Shown here one piece after another: positions 36,196 to 44,908 of a stretch of DNA of 64,000 nt. Every line of letters begins with the position of its first letter. Position 1 is the stretch's first letter. A program made the position numbers and the translations under genes. Source of the stretch: Comamonas suwonensis (GTDB lineage: Bacteria; Pseudomonadota; Gammaproteobacteria; Burkholderiales; Burkholderiaceae_C); NCBI RefSeq assembly GCF_012844455.2, contig NZ_JABBCQ020000001.1, positions 248,001 through 312,000 of the forward strand. The letters are read 5' to 3'. Below the pieces are notes generated by a model that saw only the letters and a list, made by a program, of their open reading frames with translations, was not told the origin of the DNA and did no database searches.

Positions 36196-36851
36196 GCCAA
36201 GCATTGCGTACCCAACTCGAACAAGGCATTCAGGCGCTGAAGCTGGAGCTGGCTCCGGCACAGGTTGATCTGCTCATGTCCTTCATGGATCTGCTGCAGA
36301 AGTGGAACAAGGTCTACAACCTGACCTCGGTGCGTGACCCGCAGGAAATGCTGACGCATCATTTGCTCGACAGTCTGGCTGCTGTCCCCGCTCTGCTGCG
36401 CCATGTGAATACGCTGCCGGTAGAAGAGGGCAAACGACTGCCTTTGCTGGACGTTGGTTCGGGCGGTGGCTTACCCGGCGTGGTATTTGCCATCTGCTGC
36501 CCGCAGATCAATGTGAACTGTGTGGACACAGTGGGCAAGAAAGCGGCCTTCATTCAGCAAGTGGCGGCATCGCTGCGCTTGCCCAATCTGCACGGCATTC
36601 ATGACCGAGTGGAAAACCTCAAGACCCAGTACCCTGTCATTAGCTGCCGCGCGTTTGCATCTCTGGTGGACTTCACCACCTGGTCGCGCAAGGCACTGGC
36701 CGACGGCGGCATCTGGTTTGCCATGAAGGCCAAACACCCCGATGAAGAGATTGCAGCCCTGCCTGCCGACGTGCAGGTGTTTCACGTGGAACCTTTGCAA
36801 GTTCCTGGCTTGGATGTCGAGCGCTGCGTGATCTGGATGAAAATCAAGTAA
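36192..36851 (+). CDS. rsmG: 16S rRNA (guanine527-N7)-methyltransferase RsmG (GidB)
   Basis: SAM-dependent enzyme of 219 residues that methylates G527 of 16S rRNA. The SAM-binding loop [17 protein letters not shown] and the family motifs [19 protein letters not shown] and SCRAFASL are seen. The ATG overlaps the mnmG stop. A parS-like sequence with two mismatches (TGTTTCACGTGGAACC, 36778-36793) is found near its 3' end. Confidence 0.97.
   Translation: MSQALRTQLEQGIQALKLELAPAQVDLLMSFMDLLQKWNKVYNLTSVRDPQEMLTHHLLDSLAAVPALLRHVNTLPVEEGKRLPLLDVGSGGGLPGVVFAICCPQINVNCVDTVGKKAAFIQQVAASLRLPNLHGIHDRVENLKTQYPVISCRAFASLVDFTTWSRKALADGGIWFAMKAKHPDEEIAALPADVQVFHVEPLQVPGLDVERCVIWMKIK
36778..36793. promoter_or_regulatory. 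Weak parS-like site inside rsmG
   Basis: TGTTTCACGTGGAACC, 14 of 16 to parS but with the palindrome broken on the right arm. It may bind ParB weakly or may be a decayed site. Confidence 0.4.
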
Positions 36852-37075
36852 CCGCCCCGAGCGGCTGTGCCGCTTGTCCCTGAGAGGGAGGTGATTTCTT
36901 CGCCGCCGAGCGGCCTTTGCTCGGCGTCCCTGATCTGGGGCGATAGCGTGTCAGTCGCAGACAGGCGGCCGCAAAATGGTTTTTTACACACTGAAGCAAG
37001 CAACCTATGTGCAATGCAGATGCGTTAGTGATGGCCCTCGCATAAACTTGCTGTTTTCCATCGCGCAGGGTTTGA

Positions 37076-37687
37076 ATGTTTGGCATCTCTGATTACGGCG
37101 CTTTTGCTGCGGCCGTCACCGTTTTCTTGCTGATACCAGGACCCGGTAATCTGGCGTTGATTACCTCCACAGGCAAGGGCGGATGGCGGGGCGGTATCGC
37201 ATGCTGTCTGGGTGTGATGGCGGCCGATCAGGTGTTGATGTGGCTGGCCGTTGCCGGTGTGGCGGCAGTGCTGGCGGCCTATCCTGCGGCGTTCAATGCG
37301 GTGCAATGGGTAGGGGCAGCTTATTTGGCCTGGCTAGGCTACAAGCTGCTGACGGCCAAGCCCGGTGATACGCCGGCTATTGATATTCAGCCGCGCCAGT
37401 ATTTTCGCCAGGGTGCGCTGATCACCTTGATGAACCCCAAGGCCATCGTGTTCTACATGGCATTTTTTCCCATGTTTGTGGACCCCACAAAGCATCAGGG
37501 TGTCGTCACCTTTGGCGTGATGGCTGCCACGGTTGCAGTGATTACGTTGATTTACAGCATCATCGTGGTGACGCTGACGAAGGTGCTGGCAGAGCGTTTG
37601 CGAGCCAACCCTGCGGTGGTGAAGTGGCTGGAAAAAACAGCCGGAGTGTTTCTGATCGGTTTTGGCCTCAAGCTGGCCGCCAACTAA
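37076..37687 (+). CDS. LysE/RhtB-family amino-acid exporter
   Basis: Inner-membrane exporter of 203 residues with about six helices. The N-terminal LIPGPGNLALITSTGKGGWRGG motif is the family hallmark; TLMNPKAIVFYMAFFPMFVDP is the second one. The substrate (homoserine, threonine or other amino acid) is not visible. It lies 224 bp after rsmG and 13 bp before parA, an insert in the par cluster that I believe is common in this bacterial family. Confidence 0.93.
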   Translation: MFGISDYGAFAAAVTVFLLIPGPGNLALITSTGKGGWRGGIACCLGVMAADQVLMWLAVAGVAAVLAAYPAAFNAVQWVGAAYLAWLGYKLLTAKPGDTPAIDIQPRQYFRQGALITLMNPKAIVFYMAFFPMFVDPTKHQGVVTFGVMAATVAVITLIYSIIVVTLTKVLAERLRANPAVVKWLEKTAGVFLIGFGLKLAAN

Positions 37688-37700
37688 AAAGAGAAGTTCA

Positions 37701-38471
37701 ATGGCCAAAATTTTCTGCGTTGCCAATCAAAAGGGTGGAGTGGGCAAGACCACCACCACGGTCAATCTTGCCGCTGGCTTGGCCAAAGTCGGCCAGCGTG
37801 TGCTGTTGATTGACCTGGACCCGCAGGGCAATGCCACTATGGGGTCAGGCGTGGACAAGCGCGCACTGGAGCTGACGGTTTATGACGTGCTGCTGGAAAA
37901 CGCCAGCATCAAGGAAGTGGCGATCCGATCCGAGCAGGTGGGCTATGACGTGCTGGGCGCCAACCGCGAGCTATCGGGTGCCGAGATTGAACTGGTGTCG
38001 CTGGAGCGCCGCAACGACCGCCTCAGGACCGCGCTGCAAAGCGTGAACGCCGATTACGACTTTGTTTTGATCGACTGCCCGCCTTCGCTGTCCATGCTGA
38101 CCTTGAACGGGCTGTGCTCTGCCCATGGCGTAATCGTGCCCATGCAGTGTGAATACTTTGCGCTGGAAGGCCTGACTGATCTGGTCAACACCATCAAGCA
38201 GGTGCATGCCAATATGAATCCTGATCTGGAGATCATCGGCCTGCTGCGCGTGATGTTCGACCCGCGCACCACGCTGCAGCAGCAGGTCAGTGACCAGCTC
38301 AAGGAACACTTTGGCGACAAGGTGTTCGACACCGTGATTCCGCGCAATGTGCGCCTGGCCGAAGCACCCAGCTACGGCCTGCCCGGCGTGGTGTTCGATG
38401 CATCGGCCAAGGGCAGCAAGGCCTTTGTCGAGTTTGCGGAAGAAATGGTGCATCGCATCAAGAAGAAGTGA
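37701..38471 (+). CDS. parA: Chromosome-partitioning ATPase ParA (Soj)
   Basis: Nucleoid-bound Walker ATPase of 256 residues that moves ParB-parS complexes apart. The deviant Walker A KGGVGKTTTTVNLAA is at about 11-25, with the signature Lys, then LLIDLDPQGNATMGSG and the FVLIDCPPSLS Walker B. There is no N-terminal DNA-binding extension, so it is a chromosomal type Ia-short/Soj form. The start at 37701 gives MAKIFCVANQ, with AGAGAAG upstream. A parS site follows directly after the stop. Confidence 0.97.
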   Translation: MAKIFCVANQKGGVGKTTTTVNLAAGLAKVGQRVLLIDLDPQGNATMGSGVDKRALELTVYDVLLENASIKEVAIRSEQVGYDVLGANRELSGAEIELVSLERRNDRLRTALQSVNADYDFVLIDCPPSLSMLTLNGLCSAHGVIVPMQCEYFALEGLTDLVNTIKQVHANMNPDLEIIGLLRVMFDPRTTLQQQVSDQLKEHFGDKVFDTVIPRNVRLAEAPSYGLPGVVFDASAKGSKAFVEFAEEMVHRIKKK

Positions 38472-38487
38472 TGTTTCACGTGAAACA
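38472..38487. promoter_or_regulatory. parS: parS site 4, directly after parA
   Basis: TGTTTCACGTGAAACA, a perfect 16 bp palindrome beginning at the base after the parA stop codon. Confidence 0.95.
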
Positions 38488-38522
38488 GCTTTCAACCCCA
38501 TACCAATCAAGCGCTTGCAGCT

Positions 38523-39071
38523 ATGACATCTGAAGCATTGAATCCGCAGGATGTCTGGCTACTGCCCGGCTGGCAGAACTCGGACGCAGGCCACTGGCAA
38601 AGCCTGTGGCAGCAGCAGTTCGGCTATCAAAGGCTGGAGCAGCACAACTGGCAGCACCCACTGCGCGGTGACTGGAGCATTCGCCTGCAAGAGACCGTGC
38701 TCGATGCCCCGGGTCCTGTAACCCTGGTTGCACACAGCCTGGGCTGCATCTTGGTGGAATGGTGGGCGGCGCATTCTCAGGTCGCGAAGACCAAGGTGCG
38801 CGGCGCTTTGCTGGTAGCCCCCGTCGATACGGAACTGGAAAGCCTGCGCGGCGCGTTGCCAAGCTGGTCACCCGTGCTGCTGCACAAGTTGCCCTTCCCG
38901 TCGATACTGGTGGGTAGCGAGAACGACCCGAATTGCTCTCTGGCGCGTGCGCAGGCCATGGCCGATGGCTGGGGCAGCCGCTTTGTGAATGCAGGTGCTG
39001 CGGGCCATATCAACACCGCCAGCGGATTAGGACTCTGGGATGACGGCCTTGCGCTGCTCAAGACCCTTTAA
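38523..39071 (+). CDS. RBBP9/YdeN-family serine hydrolase
   Basis: Small alpha/beta hydrolase of 182 residues. Motifs: LLPGW near the start, the nucleophile Ser in VAHSLGC, the Asp in GSENDPNC and the His in GAAGHINTASG, a complete catalytic triad, followed by the family LGLW. The substrate is unknown. It is placed between parA and parB, 15 bp before parB, so the three are probably transcribed together; a role in segregation is not implied by the family. Confidence 0.9.
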   Translation: MTSEALNPQDVWLLPGWQNSDAGHWQSLWQQQFGYQRLEQHNWQHPLRGDWSIRLQETVLDAPGPVTLVAHSLGCILVEWWAAHSQVAKTKVRGALLVAPVDTELESLRGALPSWSPVLLHKLPFPSILVGSENDPNCSLARAQAMADGWGSRFVNAGAAGHINTASGLGLWDDGLALLKTL

Positions 39072-39086
39072 GGAAAGATTTCAGCA

Positions 39087-40019
39087 ATGGTGACTAAGAA
39101 ACCCAAGGGCCTGGGACGTGGTCTGGAAGCCCTGCTGGGCCCCAAGGTCAGCGAAAAAGAAGCAACGACGACTTCCAGTACTGCTGCAGCTAATTTGCCC
39201 AGCACGCTGGCGCTCAATGTGATGGTAGCCGGCCAGTACCAGCCGCGCACGCGCATGGACGAGGGTGCGCTGTATGAACTGGCCGAAAGCATCAAGGTAC
39301 AGGGCATCATGCAGCCCATTCTGGTGCGCCAGCTCGACAAGGGCGAACATTCGGGCAAGTACGAAATCATTGCCGGTGAGCGCCGTTTCCGTGCCGCACA
39401 TATCGCGGGTCTGAGCGAGGTGCCGGTGCTGGTGCGCGAGGTGCCCGATGAAGCCGCCGCTGCCATGGCGTTGATCGAGAACATTCAGCGCGAAGACCTG
39501 AACCCGCTGGAAGAGGCGCAAGGCCTGGCTCGCCTAGTCAAGGAGTTTGGCCTGACCCATGAGCAAACTGCACAGGCTGTGGGCCGCTCGCGCAGTGCTG
39601 CCACCAACCTGCTGCGCTTGCTGAATCTGGCAGAACCCGTGCAGACCATGTTGATGGCGGGTGATATCGACATGGGCCACGCCCGTGCGCTGCTGGCGCT
39701 GGACCGCGCCACGCAGATCACGGCGGGCAACCAGATTGCCGCCAAGAAAATGTCGGTGCGCGAGGCGGAATCGCTGGTAAAAAAGATCTCTGCCGAGTTC
39801 AATCTCACGCGCCAGAAGGTCAAGAAAGACGGCAAATCACGCGACGTAAAACGCATCGAAGAAGAGCTGTCTGACCTGCTGACTGCCGATGTGGAAGTGC
39901 GCATCAAGAAGACCGTGCGCCGCCAGGGCAAGCTGCATGAAATGGGCGAAATTGCCATTCAATTTGGCTCGCTGGAAGAGCTGAACGGCATTATCGAAAA
40001 GCTGCGCGGCGAAGTCTGA
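39087..40019 (+). CDS. parB: Chromosome-partitioning protein ParB (Spo0J)
   Basis: CTP-dependent DNA clamp of 310 residues that loads at parS. The N-terminus GLGRGLEALLG may stimulate ParA. The CTP-binding motifs are seen as GIMQPILVR and GERRFRAA; the helix-turn-helix is LTHEQTAQAVGRSRSAATNLLRL; a C-terminal dimer domain ends the protein. It follows the hydrolase gene by 15 bp and has a strong terminator behind it. Its target sites lie at 28092, 34052, 35670 and 38472. Confidence 0.97.
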   Translation: MVTKKPKGLGRGLEALLGPKVSEKEATTTSSTAAANLPSTLALNVMVAGQYQPRTRMDEGALYELAESIKVQGIMQPILVRQLDKGEHSGKYEIIAGERRFRAAHIAGLSEVPVLVREVPDEAAAAMALIENIQREDLNPLEEAQGLARLVKEFGLTHEQTAQAVGRSRSAATNLLRLLNLAEPVQTMLMAGDIDMGHARALLALDRATQITAGNQIAAKKMSVREAESLVKKISAEFNLTRQKVKKDGKSRDVKRIEEELSDLLTADVEVRIKKTVRRQGKLHEMGEIAIQFGSLEELNGIIEKLRGEV

Positions 40020-40036
40020 CTGGGGCTTAAAAAATA

Positions 40037-40067
40037 AAAAAAGAGCATCCTCACGGATGCTCTTTTT
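40037..40067 (+). terminator. Terminator after parB
   Basis: AAAAAGAGCATCC and GGATGCTCTTTTT form a perfect stem with a TCAC loop; it can serve parB and the convergent aldolase gene. Confidence 0.9.
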
Positions 40068-40085
40068 GCATTCAGCAGCTGCGTC

Positions 40086-40862
40086 TTAACAGCTGTAGCC
40101 GGGGTCCATCTTATGGAGTTTGCGCAGCAGGGCAGGCCACGCAAACTGGCCGCCCAGCCCACCGGTTTGGACTTTCATCGCATGGGCCACACCTTCAATG
40201 ATTGGTGGATGAACCTGCGTCAGTTCACCACCACCAGACTGGGCCGCAATTTGAATCTGGCAGGCGGATTCAAACACGTACATCGAGAGAAATGCATCGG
40301 CAATCGTGCTGCCGCAGACCAGCAAGCCGTGGTTGCGCAGCATGAGGAAATTGGCCATGCCCATGTCTGCGACCAGCCTGGGCTTTTCCTCCTCGCGGAA
40401 GGCCACGCCTTCATAGCCGTGATAGGCCAGCGAGCCCAGCACAAACGTGCTTTGCTGGCTGATAGGCAGCAGACCATTTTTCTGCGCCGCGACGGCTACG
40501 CCGGCACGCGTGTGGGTGTGAATCACGTATTGCGCATCGGCCCGCGCCTCATGCACGGCGCTGTGAATGACGAAGCCCGCAGGGTTTACGGGGAAGGGCG
40601 AGTCCATGAGTTTGTTGCAGTCCAGGTCCACCTTGATGAGTGATGAGGCCGTGATCTCATCAAACATCAGCCCGTAGGGGTTGATGAGAAAGTGGTGCTC
40701 AGGTCCCGGCAGCCTGGCGCTGATATGGGTGAAGACCAGATCGCTCCAGCCATACAGCGCCACCAGCCGGTAACAGGCCGCGAGGTCCACGCGCAGTTGC
40801 CACTCCTCGGGGCTGACCAGATGCTGCACGCTGGGGATGTTCAGGCTGGGTGCGGATGTCAT
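40086..40862 (-). CDS. Class II aldolase/adducin family protein
   Basis: A 258-residue zinc aldolase-like protein. The metal ligands are in VIHTHTRAG and the later MLRNHGLLVCG; the substrate loop is WSDLVFTHISARLPG. Members split sugar phosphates (fuculose, ribulose) or act on other hydroxy-ketones; this long hydroxyacyl-like variant, common in proteobacteria, has no firm substrate. It has no sugar-utilisation neighbours. It is monocistronic with convergent parB. Confidence 0.88.
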   Translation of the reverse strand: MTSAPSLNIPSVQHLVSPEEWQLRVDLAACYRLVALYGWSDLVFTHISARLPGPEHHFLINPYGLMFDEITASSLIKVDLDCNKLMDSPFPVNPAGFVIHSAVHEARADAQYVIHTHTRAGVAVAAQKNGLLPISQQSTFVLGSLAYHGYEGVAFREEEKPRLVADMGMANFLMLRNHGLLVCGSTIADAFLSMYVFESACQIQIAAQSGGGELTQVHPPIIEGVAHAMKVQTGGLGGQFAWPALLRKLHKMDPGYSC

Positions 40863-41023
40863 GGCGGCTCTCTTTCATCATTGATGCCTTGAATGTAGAG
40901 ACTCGCCGGGCTGCAGTCTGTTGGCTAGGTGACAGAAGCGGTAATGAGGCGACTGACACTCGGCCTGGGGCGCAGGAATCAGAGCGCGGCAGTTTTCAGC
41001 CACTGTGCATTGCGCCCGCCCAT

Positions 41024-41054
41024 AAAAAAGGAGCTTGCAGTGCAAGCTCCTTAG
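41024..41054 (-). terminator. Terminator after the M20 peptidase gene
   Basis: GGAGCTTGC and GCAAGCTCC form a stem with a 3-base loop; on the minus strand six T follow, about 65 bp after the peptidase stop. Confidence 0.75.
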
Positions 41055-41119
41055 GATTTTGAGATCGCTTTAGGCTTGAAATCAATACAAATCAAGCACT
41101 GATTGCTATCAAAAAAGAC

Positions 41120-42394
41120 TCACTTGATCTGGCCTTGCGACAGGTCCTGAATCATGCGCGCTGCGAGATACAGACGAGGGGCGATGGTGCTGATCTGCAC
41201 ATATTCGGCATCGTTGGAGTGCGCGCCGTAACCTGACAGGCCAAAGCCTTCAATCACACCGCCCTTGGCCTTGAGTGCGGCAAAGGCTGCATCTGTGCCG
41301 CCGCCGGTGGCCTTGTCCATGACCTTCATGGGCAGCTGCAGTTCCTTGTCGTAAATGCCTTGTGCGTGCTTGGCCAGCTTGAGCGCGACGGCATTGGCCT
41401 CCAGCGGTGGGCGGCGCACTTCAAACTTCAGCTCCACCTTGCTGGCGGGCAGCAGCTTGTGGCTGATCTTCTCGCGCATGGCCTTTTCCAGCGCGCCAAA
41501 GTCTTCGACGCGCAGTGCGCGGGCATCGGCCTGAGCGGTGGCTTCTGCGGGGACCACATTGCGATTGGTGCCGGCTTTGGAGACGGTCCAGTTCAGCTTG
41601 AGCCCTTGTTCGGGCTTGGACAGGTCCTTCATCTGCAGGATCTGGTGCGAGATTTCGTAAAGAGAATTCACGCCGTCTTCGGGCTTGGCACCTGCGTGCG
41701 ACGCCTTGCCAATCACCTTCAGATAGGCCGAGCCAATGCCGCTGGTGGCCAGACGCAGGCTGCCGTCGGTGCCGCCGCCTTCAAAGCTGAACACGGCATC
41801 TTGTTCAGCACCCAGTCGCGTGATGGTGTTGCGTGCGCCGGGCGAGCTGATTTCTTCATCGCCGTTGATCAGCACGGTCAGCGTGCCGTAGTTGTCTATG
41901 CCCAGTTTCTTGAGCAGCGGGGCGATATGCATGATCAGCGCCACGCCTTGTTTGTCGTCGGCAATGCCCAGGCCGTAGGCCTTGTCGCCGTCAACGCGAA
42001 ACGGCTGGTCTTTGAGCATGCCGGGCAGATAGACCGTGTCCATGTGCGCAATCAGCATGATGCGGCTGGTGCCCTTGCCCTTGAATTCGGCGTGCACCAT
42101 GGGGCCGACTTTCTCGGGTGTGTCATCCAGTCGGTAGATGTCGGTGGGCTCGATCACCTCGGCCTTGGCTCCCTGTGCGCGCAGCTTGCCGGCGATGTAT
42201 TCAGCAATCTTTTTCACGCCTTCCACATCCTTGCTGCCAGACTCGATGTGCACCAGATCACGCAGCGTATCCAGATAGGGTTGCTGCTCTTTTTTGGCCT
42301 GCTCCAGTAGCTCGGCCTGAGGTGCGGCGTGGGCTGCACCAAAGGCCAGTACAAGCGCCAGAGGCAGGGTGCGCAGCAAGGGGGAAGAGGGCAT
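41120..42394 (-). CDS. M20-family metallopeptidase, glutamate-carboxypeptidase type (secreted)
   Basis: A 424-residue zinc exopeptidase with a signal peptide ending near AHA-AP. Metal motifs: RIMLIAHMDTVY (first His), IADDKQGVA (bridging Asp), INGDEEISSPGA (Glu pair), FEGGGTDGS and the C-terminal GYGAHSNDAEYV His. This is the carboxypeptidase G2-like group, which removes C-terminal glutamate from folates or peptides. It should be periplasmic. The real substrate is inference. Confidence 0.92.
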   Translation of the reverse strand: MPSSPLLRTLPLALVLAFGAAHAAPQAELLEQAKKEQQPYLDTLRDLVHIESGSKDVEGVKKIAEYIAGKLRAQGAKAEVIEPTDIYRLDDTPEKVGPMVHAEFKGKGTSRIMLIAHMDTVYLPGMLKDQPFRVDGDKAYGLGIADDKQGVALIMHIAPLLKKLGIDNYGTLTVLINGDEEISSPGARNTITRLGAEQDAVFSFEGGGTDGSLRLATSGIGSAYLKVIGKASHAGAKPEDGVNSLYEISHQILQMKDLSKPEQGLKLNWTVSKAGTNRNVVPAEATAQADARALRVEDFGALEKAMREKISHKLLPASKVELKFEVRRPPLEANAVALKLAKHAQGIYDKELQLPMKVMDKATGGGTDAAFAALKAKGGVIEGFGLSGYGAHSNDAEYVQISTIAPRLYLAARMIQDLSQGQIK

Positions 42395-42497
42395 GAAAAG
42401 TCTCCTGAGGTCTATGAATAGTGCGAATCAGCTTAGCAGCCGATTAGCGTGTTTTGAGAAGTTGCGTACTGGGATATACGCTAGGCAGGACGGGTGC

Positions 42498-42530
42498 AAA
42501 AAAGCCCTGCAGCGTTCGCGTACAGGGCTT
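42498..42530 (-). terminator. Terminator after the MFS gene
   Basis: AAAAAAGCCCTG and CAGGGCTT pair around a 13-base loop; the T run is on the minus strand, just beyond the MFS gene stop. Confidence 0.75.
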
Positions 42531-42553
42531 GTGGGATGCACCGGACCGGTCAA

Positions 42554-43831
42554 TCAGGCTGCGGGTGCCAGAGCGGCCTTGCTTTTTTTGCTGATGCCAT
42601 CACCCACGATGACGGCTGAGACCACGGACAGCATCAGCGCAATGGCCGAGCCGTAGAACACGGCGTTGGTCATTTGATGGTCAAGCATGTAGCCAAACAC
42701 CGGGGCGGCCAGACAGAAGCCCAGATCCAGACCCGAATACACCGTGCCATAGACGCGGCCTGTCGCACCGGGGGGCGCTGCGCGCTTGATGAGCATGTCT
42801 CGTGATGGGCCTGCAAGGCCGGTGCCCAGACCCGCCAGCGATGCGACCACCACGGCCACCATGGCGGGCAGCCAGCCCGTGCCGACGATGAACAGCAGCA
42901 GGCCTGAGCCCAGCATGCAGACCGAGATCACCGTCTCCAGTCGCTTCACGCGGCCCACCAGAAAGCCGCCAACCACCATGCCGGCTGCGCCGCAGAGCAT
43001 GTAACCGGTGACGATCAGTGCTGTGACCGACAGCGGCAGGCCGTACATGGACTGCATGGCGGGGCTGGCAAAGGTCTGGATGGCGCTGAGCGCGCAGGTG
43101 CTCCAGAAGAAGAAGGAGAAGCACAGCCACACCGATGGCAGCTTCATGAAGGCCATGGGGTGCTCTTGCGGGGCCGCAACGGCGGCGGCGGGCTTGTCTG
43201 CGGTTTTGATGGCGTCAGCGCGGTCATCCAGTGCATCGCGGTTGATCACCATGATGACCAGCACCACCAGTGCCCACATGGCACCGCAGAAGCAGGCCGT
43301 GCGCCAGGAGCCTGTGGCGGTGGTGATGCCCGCCATGAACAGCGGTGCCAGTGCCCAGCCGATATTGCCCGACAGCCCGTGTACCGAGAAGGCATGGCCG
43401 ATGCGCTGCTGCGATACGCGCTTGTTCAGAATGGTGAAGTCCACCGGGTGGAAGGGCGCGTTGCCCAGACCCGCAAAGAACGACGCGGCCAGCAGCATGG
43501 CATAGCCCTGTGCCGTGCTGGCGATCAGACCCGCGACCGTGAAACTGCCCAGCGCGGCAAACAGAATGGGGCGCGCGCCAAAGCGGTCTACCGCAAAGCC
43601 GGCCAGCGCCTGCCCGGTGCCCGAGACAATGAAGAACAGCGAGACCAGCACGCTGAGTTCTGAATAGCTATAGCCAAAATCCTTGATCAGCCATGGGAAC
43701 AGCGGTGGCAGCAGCAGGTGAAAGAAGTGCGAGGAGCCGTGAGCAAGGCCGATGAGGCCAATCGTGCGCGCATCGCTGCGCAGCGTCTCTGGCGCCTGGT
43801 TTTGAGGTGTTGTCGAGGCAGGGCGGGTCAT
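42554..43831 (-). CDS. MFS transporter, fosmidomycin-resistance-like
   Basis: A 425-residue inner-membrane protein with about 12 helices and the opening AHGSSHFFHLLLPPLFPWLIKDFG, which resembles the Fsr-type group; the cytoplasmic motif FAVDRFGARPILFAALG is the MFS loop 2-3. The start at 43831 removes an improbable upstream leader (ATGs at 43840 and 43882). It is divergent from an AraC regulator with about 75 bp between start codons, so that regulator probably controls it. The exported compound is unknown. Confidence 0.9.
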   Translation of the reverse strand: MTRPASTTPQNQAPETLRSDARTIGLIGLAHGSSHFFHLLLPPLFPWLIKDFGYSYSELSVLVSLFFIVSGTGQALAGFAVDRFGARPILFAALGSFTVAGLIASTAQGYAMLLAASFFAGLGNAPFHPVDFTILNKRVSQQRIGHAFSVHGLSGNIGWALAPLFMAGITTATGSWRTACFCGAMWALVVLVIMVINRDALDDRADAIKTADKPAAAVAAPQEHPMAFMKLPSVWLCFSFFFWSTCALSAIQTFASPAMQSMYGLPLSVTALIVTGYMLCGAAGMVVGGFLVGRVKRLETVISVCMLGSGLLLFIVGTGWLPAMVAVVVASLAGLGTGLAGPSRDMLIKRAAPPGATGRVYGTVYSGLDLGFCLAAPVFGYMLDHQMTNAVFYGSAIALMLSVVSAVIVGDGISKKSKAALAPAA

Positions 43832-43905
43832 GTGTCGCATCTTAGGTAGAAGGCTTGCGTCTTGTATGCGATAGTCTGCCAATTGCTATCGCAGGTAAGC
43901 CAACC

Positions 43906-44790
43906 ATGATGACCAGCCTTCAAGCACCCGAGCCGCTGCGTGCGGGCAAAGCCACCGCCTATGTGGAGACGCTGACACCGCATCTCTATGTGCCAACGGC
44001 AGAACGCCCGGTGCGTGCCAAATGCCGCTGGCTGGAGGCGGACACCCAGGTCAAGCCGCATCGCCACCCCTGGGGGCAACTGGCCATCTCCACCACAGGC
44101 ACCATCCGGCTCACGGTGGCGCAAGGCACATACATCGTGCCGCCATCACGTGCGCTATGGGTGCCGCCTGGCATAGAGCATGCGGTGACCATGGTGGAAA
44201 GCGCCGATCTGCGCACCCTGTACTTTTTCCAGACCCATGGCCGCTGCGGCCCGGATGTGGGGCCGGAGGAAGAAACCGCCTGGCGGCAATGCCGGGTGCT
44301 CAATGCCTCAGAGCTGCTGCGCGCCGTGGTGCGCGAGCTGCCCACGGTGCCCGATGACAGCCTGAACCTGTCTGAGCAGGACAAGGCGCGCGAGCACCAT
44401 TTGAGCGAGCTGCTGCTCGATGAACTGCGCCGCGCCAGCGCCGTGCAACTGGGCGTGAACCTGCCGCAGGACAAGCGCCTGCGCCTGCTGTGCGAGGCCG
44501 TGCTGGAAGACCCCACGCGCTTTGAGACGCTGGAAGACTGGGCACGTGATACAGGAGCCAGTCCGCGCACCGTGGCGCGTCTGTTCCGTCAGCAGCTGGA
44601 GTGCAGTTTTACCCAGTGGCGTCAACAGGTGGTGCTGGCCCATGCCGTGAGTCTGGCGGCGCGCAACTGGCCGATTCAGCGCATCGCGGCCGAGCTGGAC
44701 TACAGCCCCAGCGCCTTCAGCGCGATGGTGCGCCGCACGGTGGGTATGCCGCCTGCCCAGTTCTTTGGCATGCATACGCAAAAGTTATAG
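43906..44790 (+). CDS. AraC-family regulator divergent from the MFS gene
   Basis: A 294-residue regulator: cupin domain with PHRHPWGQLAIS and VPPSRALWVPPGIEHAV, then the AraC double helix-turn-helix (DWARDTGASPRTVARLFRQQ and IQRIAAELDYSPSAFSAMVRR). This cupin type is typical of regulators located beside MFS efflux genes. The ATG at 43906 (or 43909) is used; the upstream TTG has no support. The stop codon lies within copy 2 of the AGCTGCTTGCGC repeat. Confidence 0.9.
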   Translation: MMTSLQAPEPLRAGKATAYVETLTPHLYVPTAERPVRAKCRWLEADTQVKPHRHPWGQLAISTTGTIRLTVAQGTYIVPPSRALWVPPGIEHAVTMVESADLRTLYFFQTHGRCGPDVGPEEETAWRQCRVLNASELLRAVVRELPTVPDDSLNLSEQDKAREHHLSELLLDELRRASAVQLGVNLPQDKRLRLLCEAVLEDPTRFETLEDWARDTGASPRTVARLFRQQLECSFTQWRQQVVLAHAVSLAARNWPIQRIAAELDYSPSAFSAMVRRTVGMPPAQFFGMHTQKL

Positions 44791-44850
44791 CTGCTTGCGC
44801 TTGATAGAGCTGGGCTGGAAGTCTTTTTGAGATGAATTCCTGTGCCGCAG
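44786..44850. repeat. Intergenic AGCTGCTTGCGC repeat, copy 2 (one-armed)
   Basis: TATAGCTGCTTGCGCTTGAT overlaps the stop codon of the AraC gene. It equals the left arm of the elements at 26585 and 54638, but the right arm is not clearly preserved, so it looks partial. Confidence 0.5.
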
Positions 44851-44908
44851 CTCAAAAATATTTGCAGCGGCATGGAATGAAAGCGGCGGCCGTGCGCTCA
44901 TTAGCACC

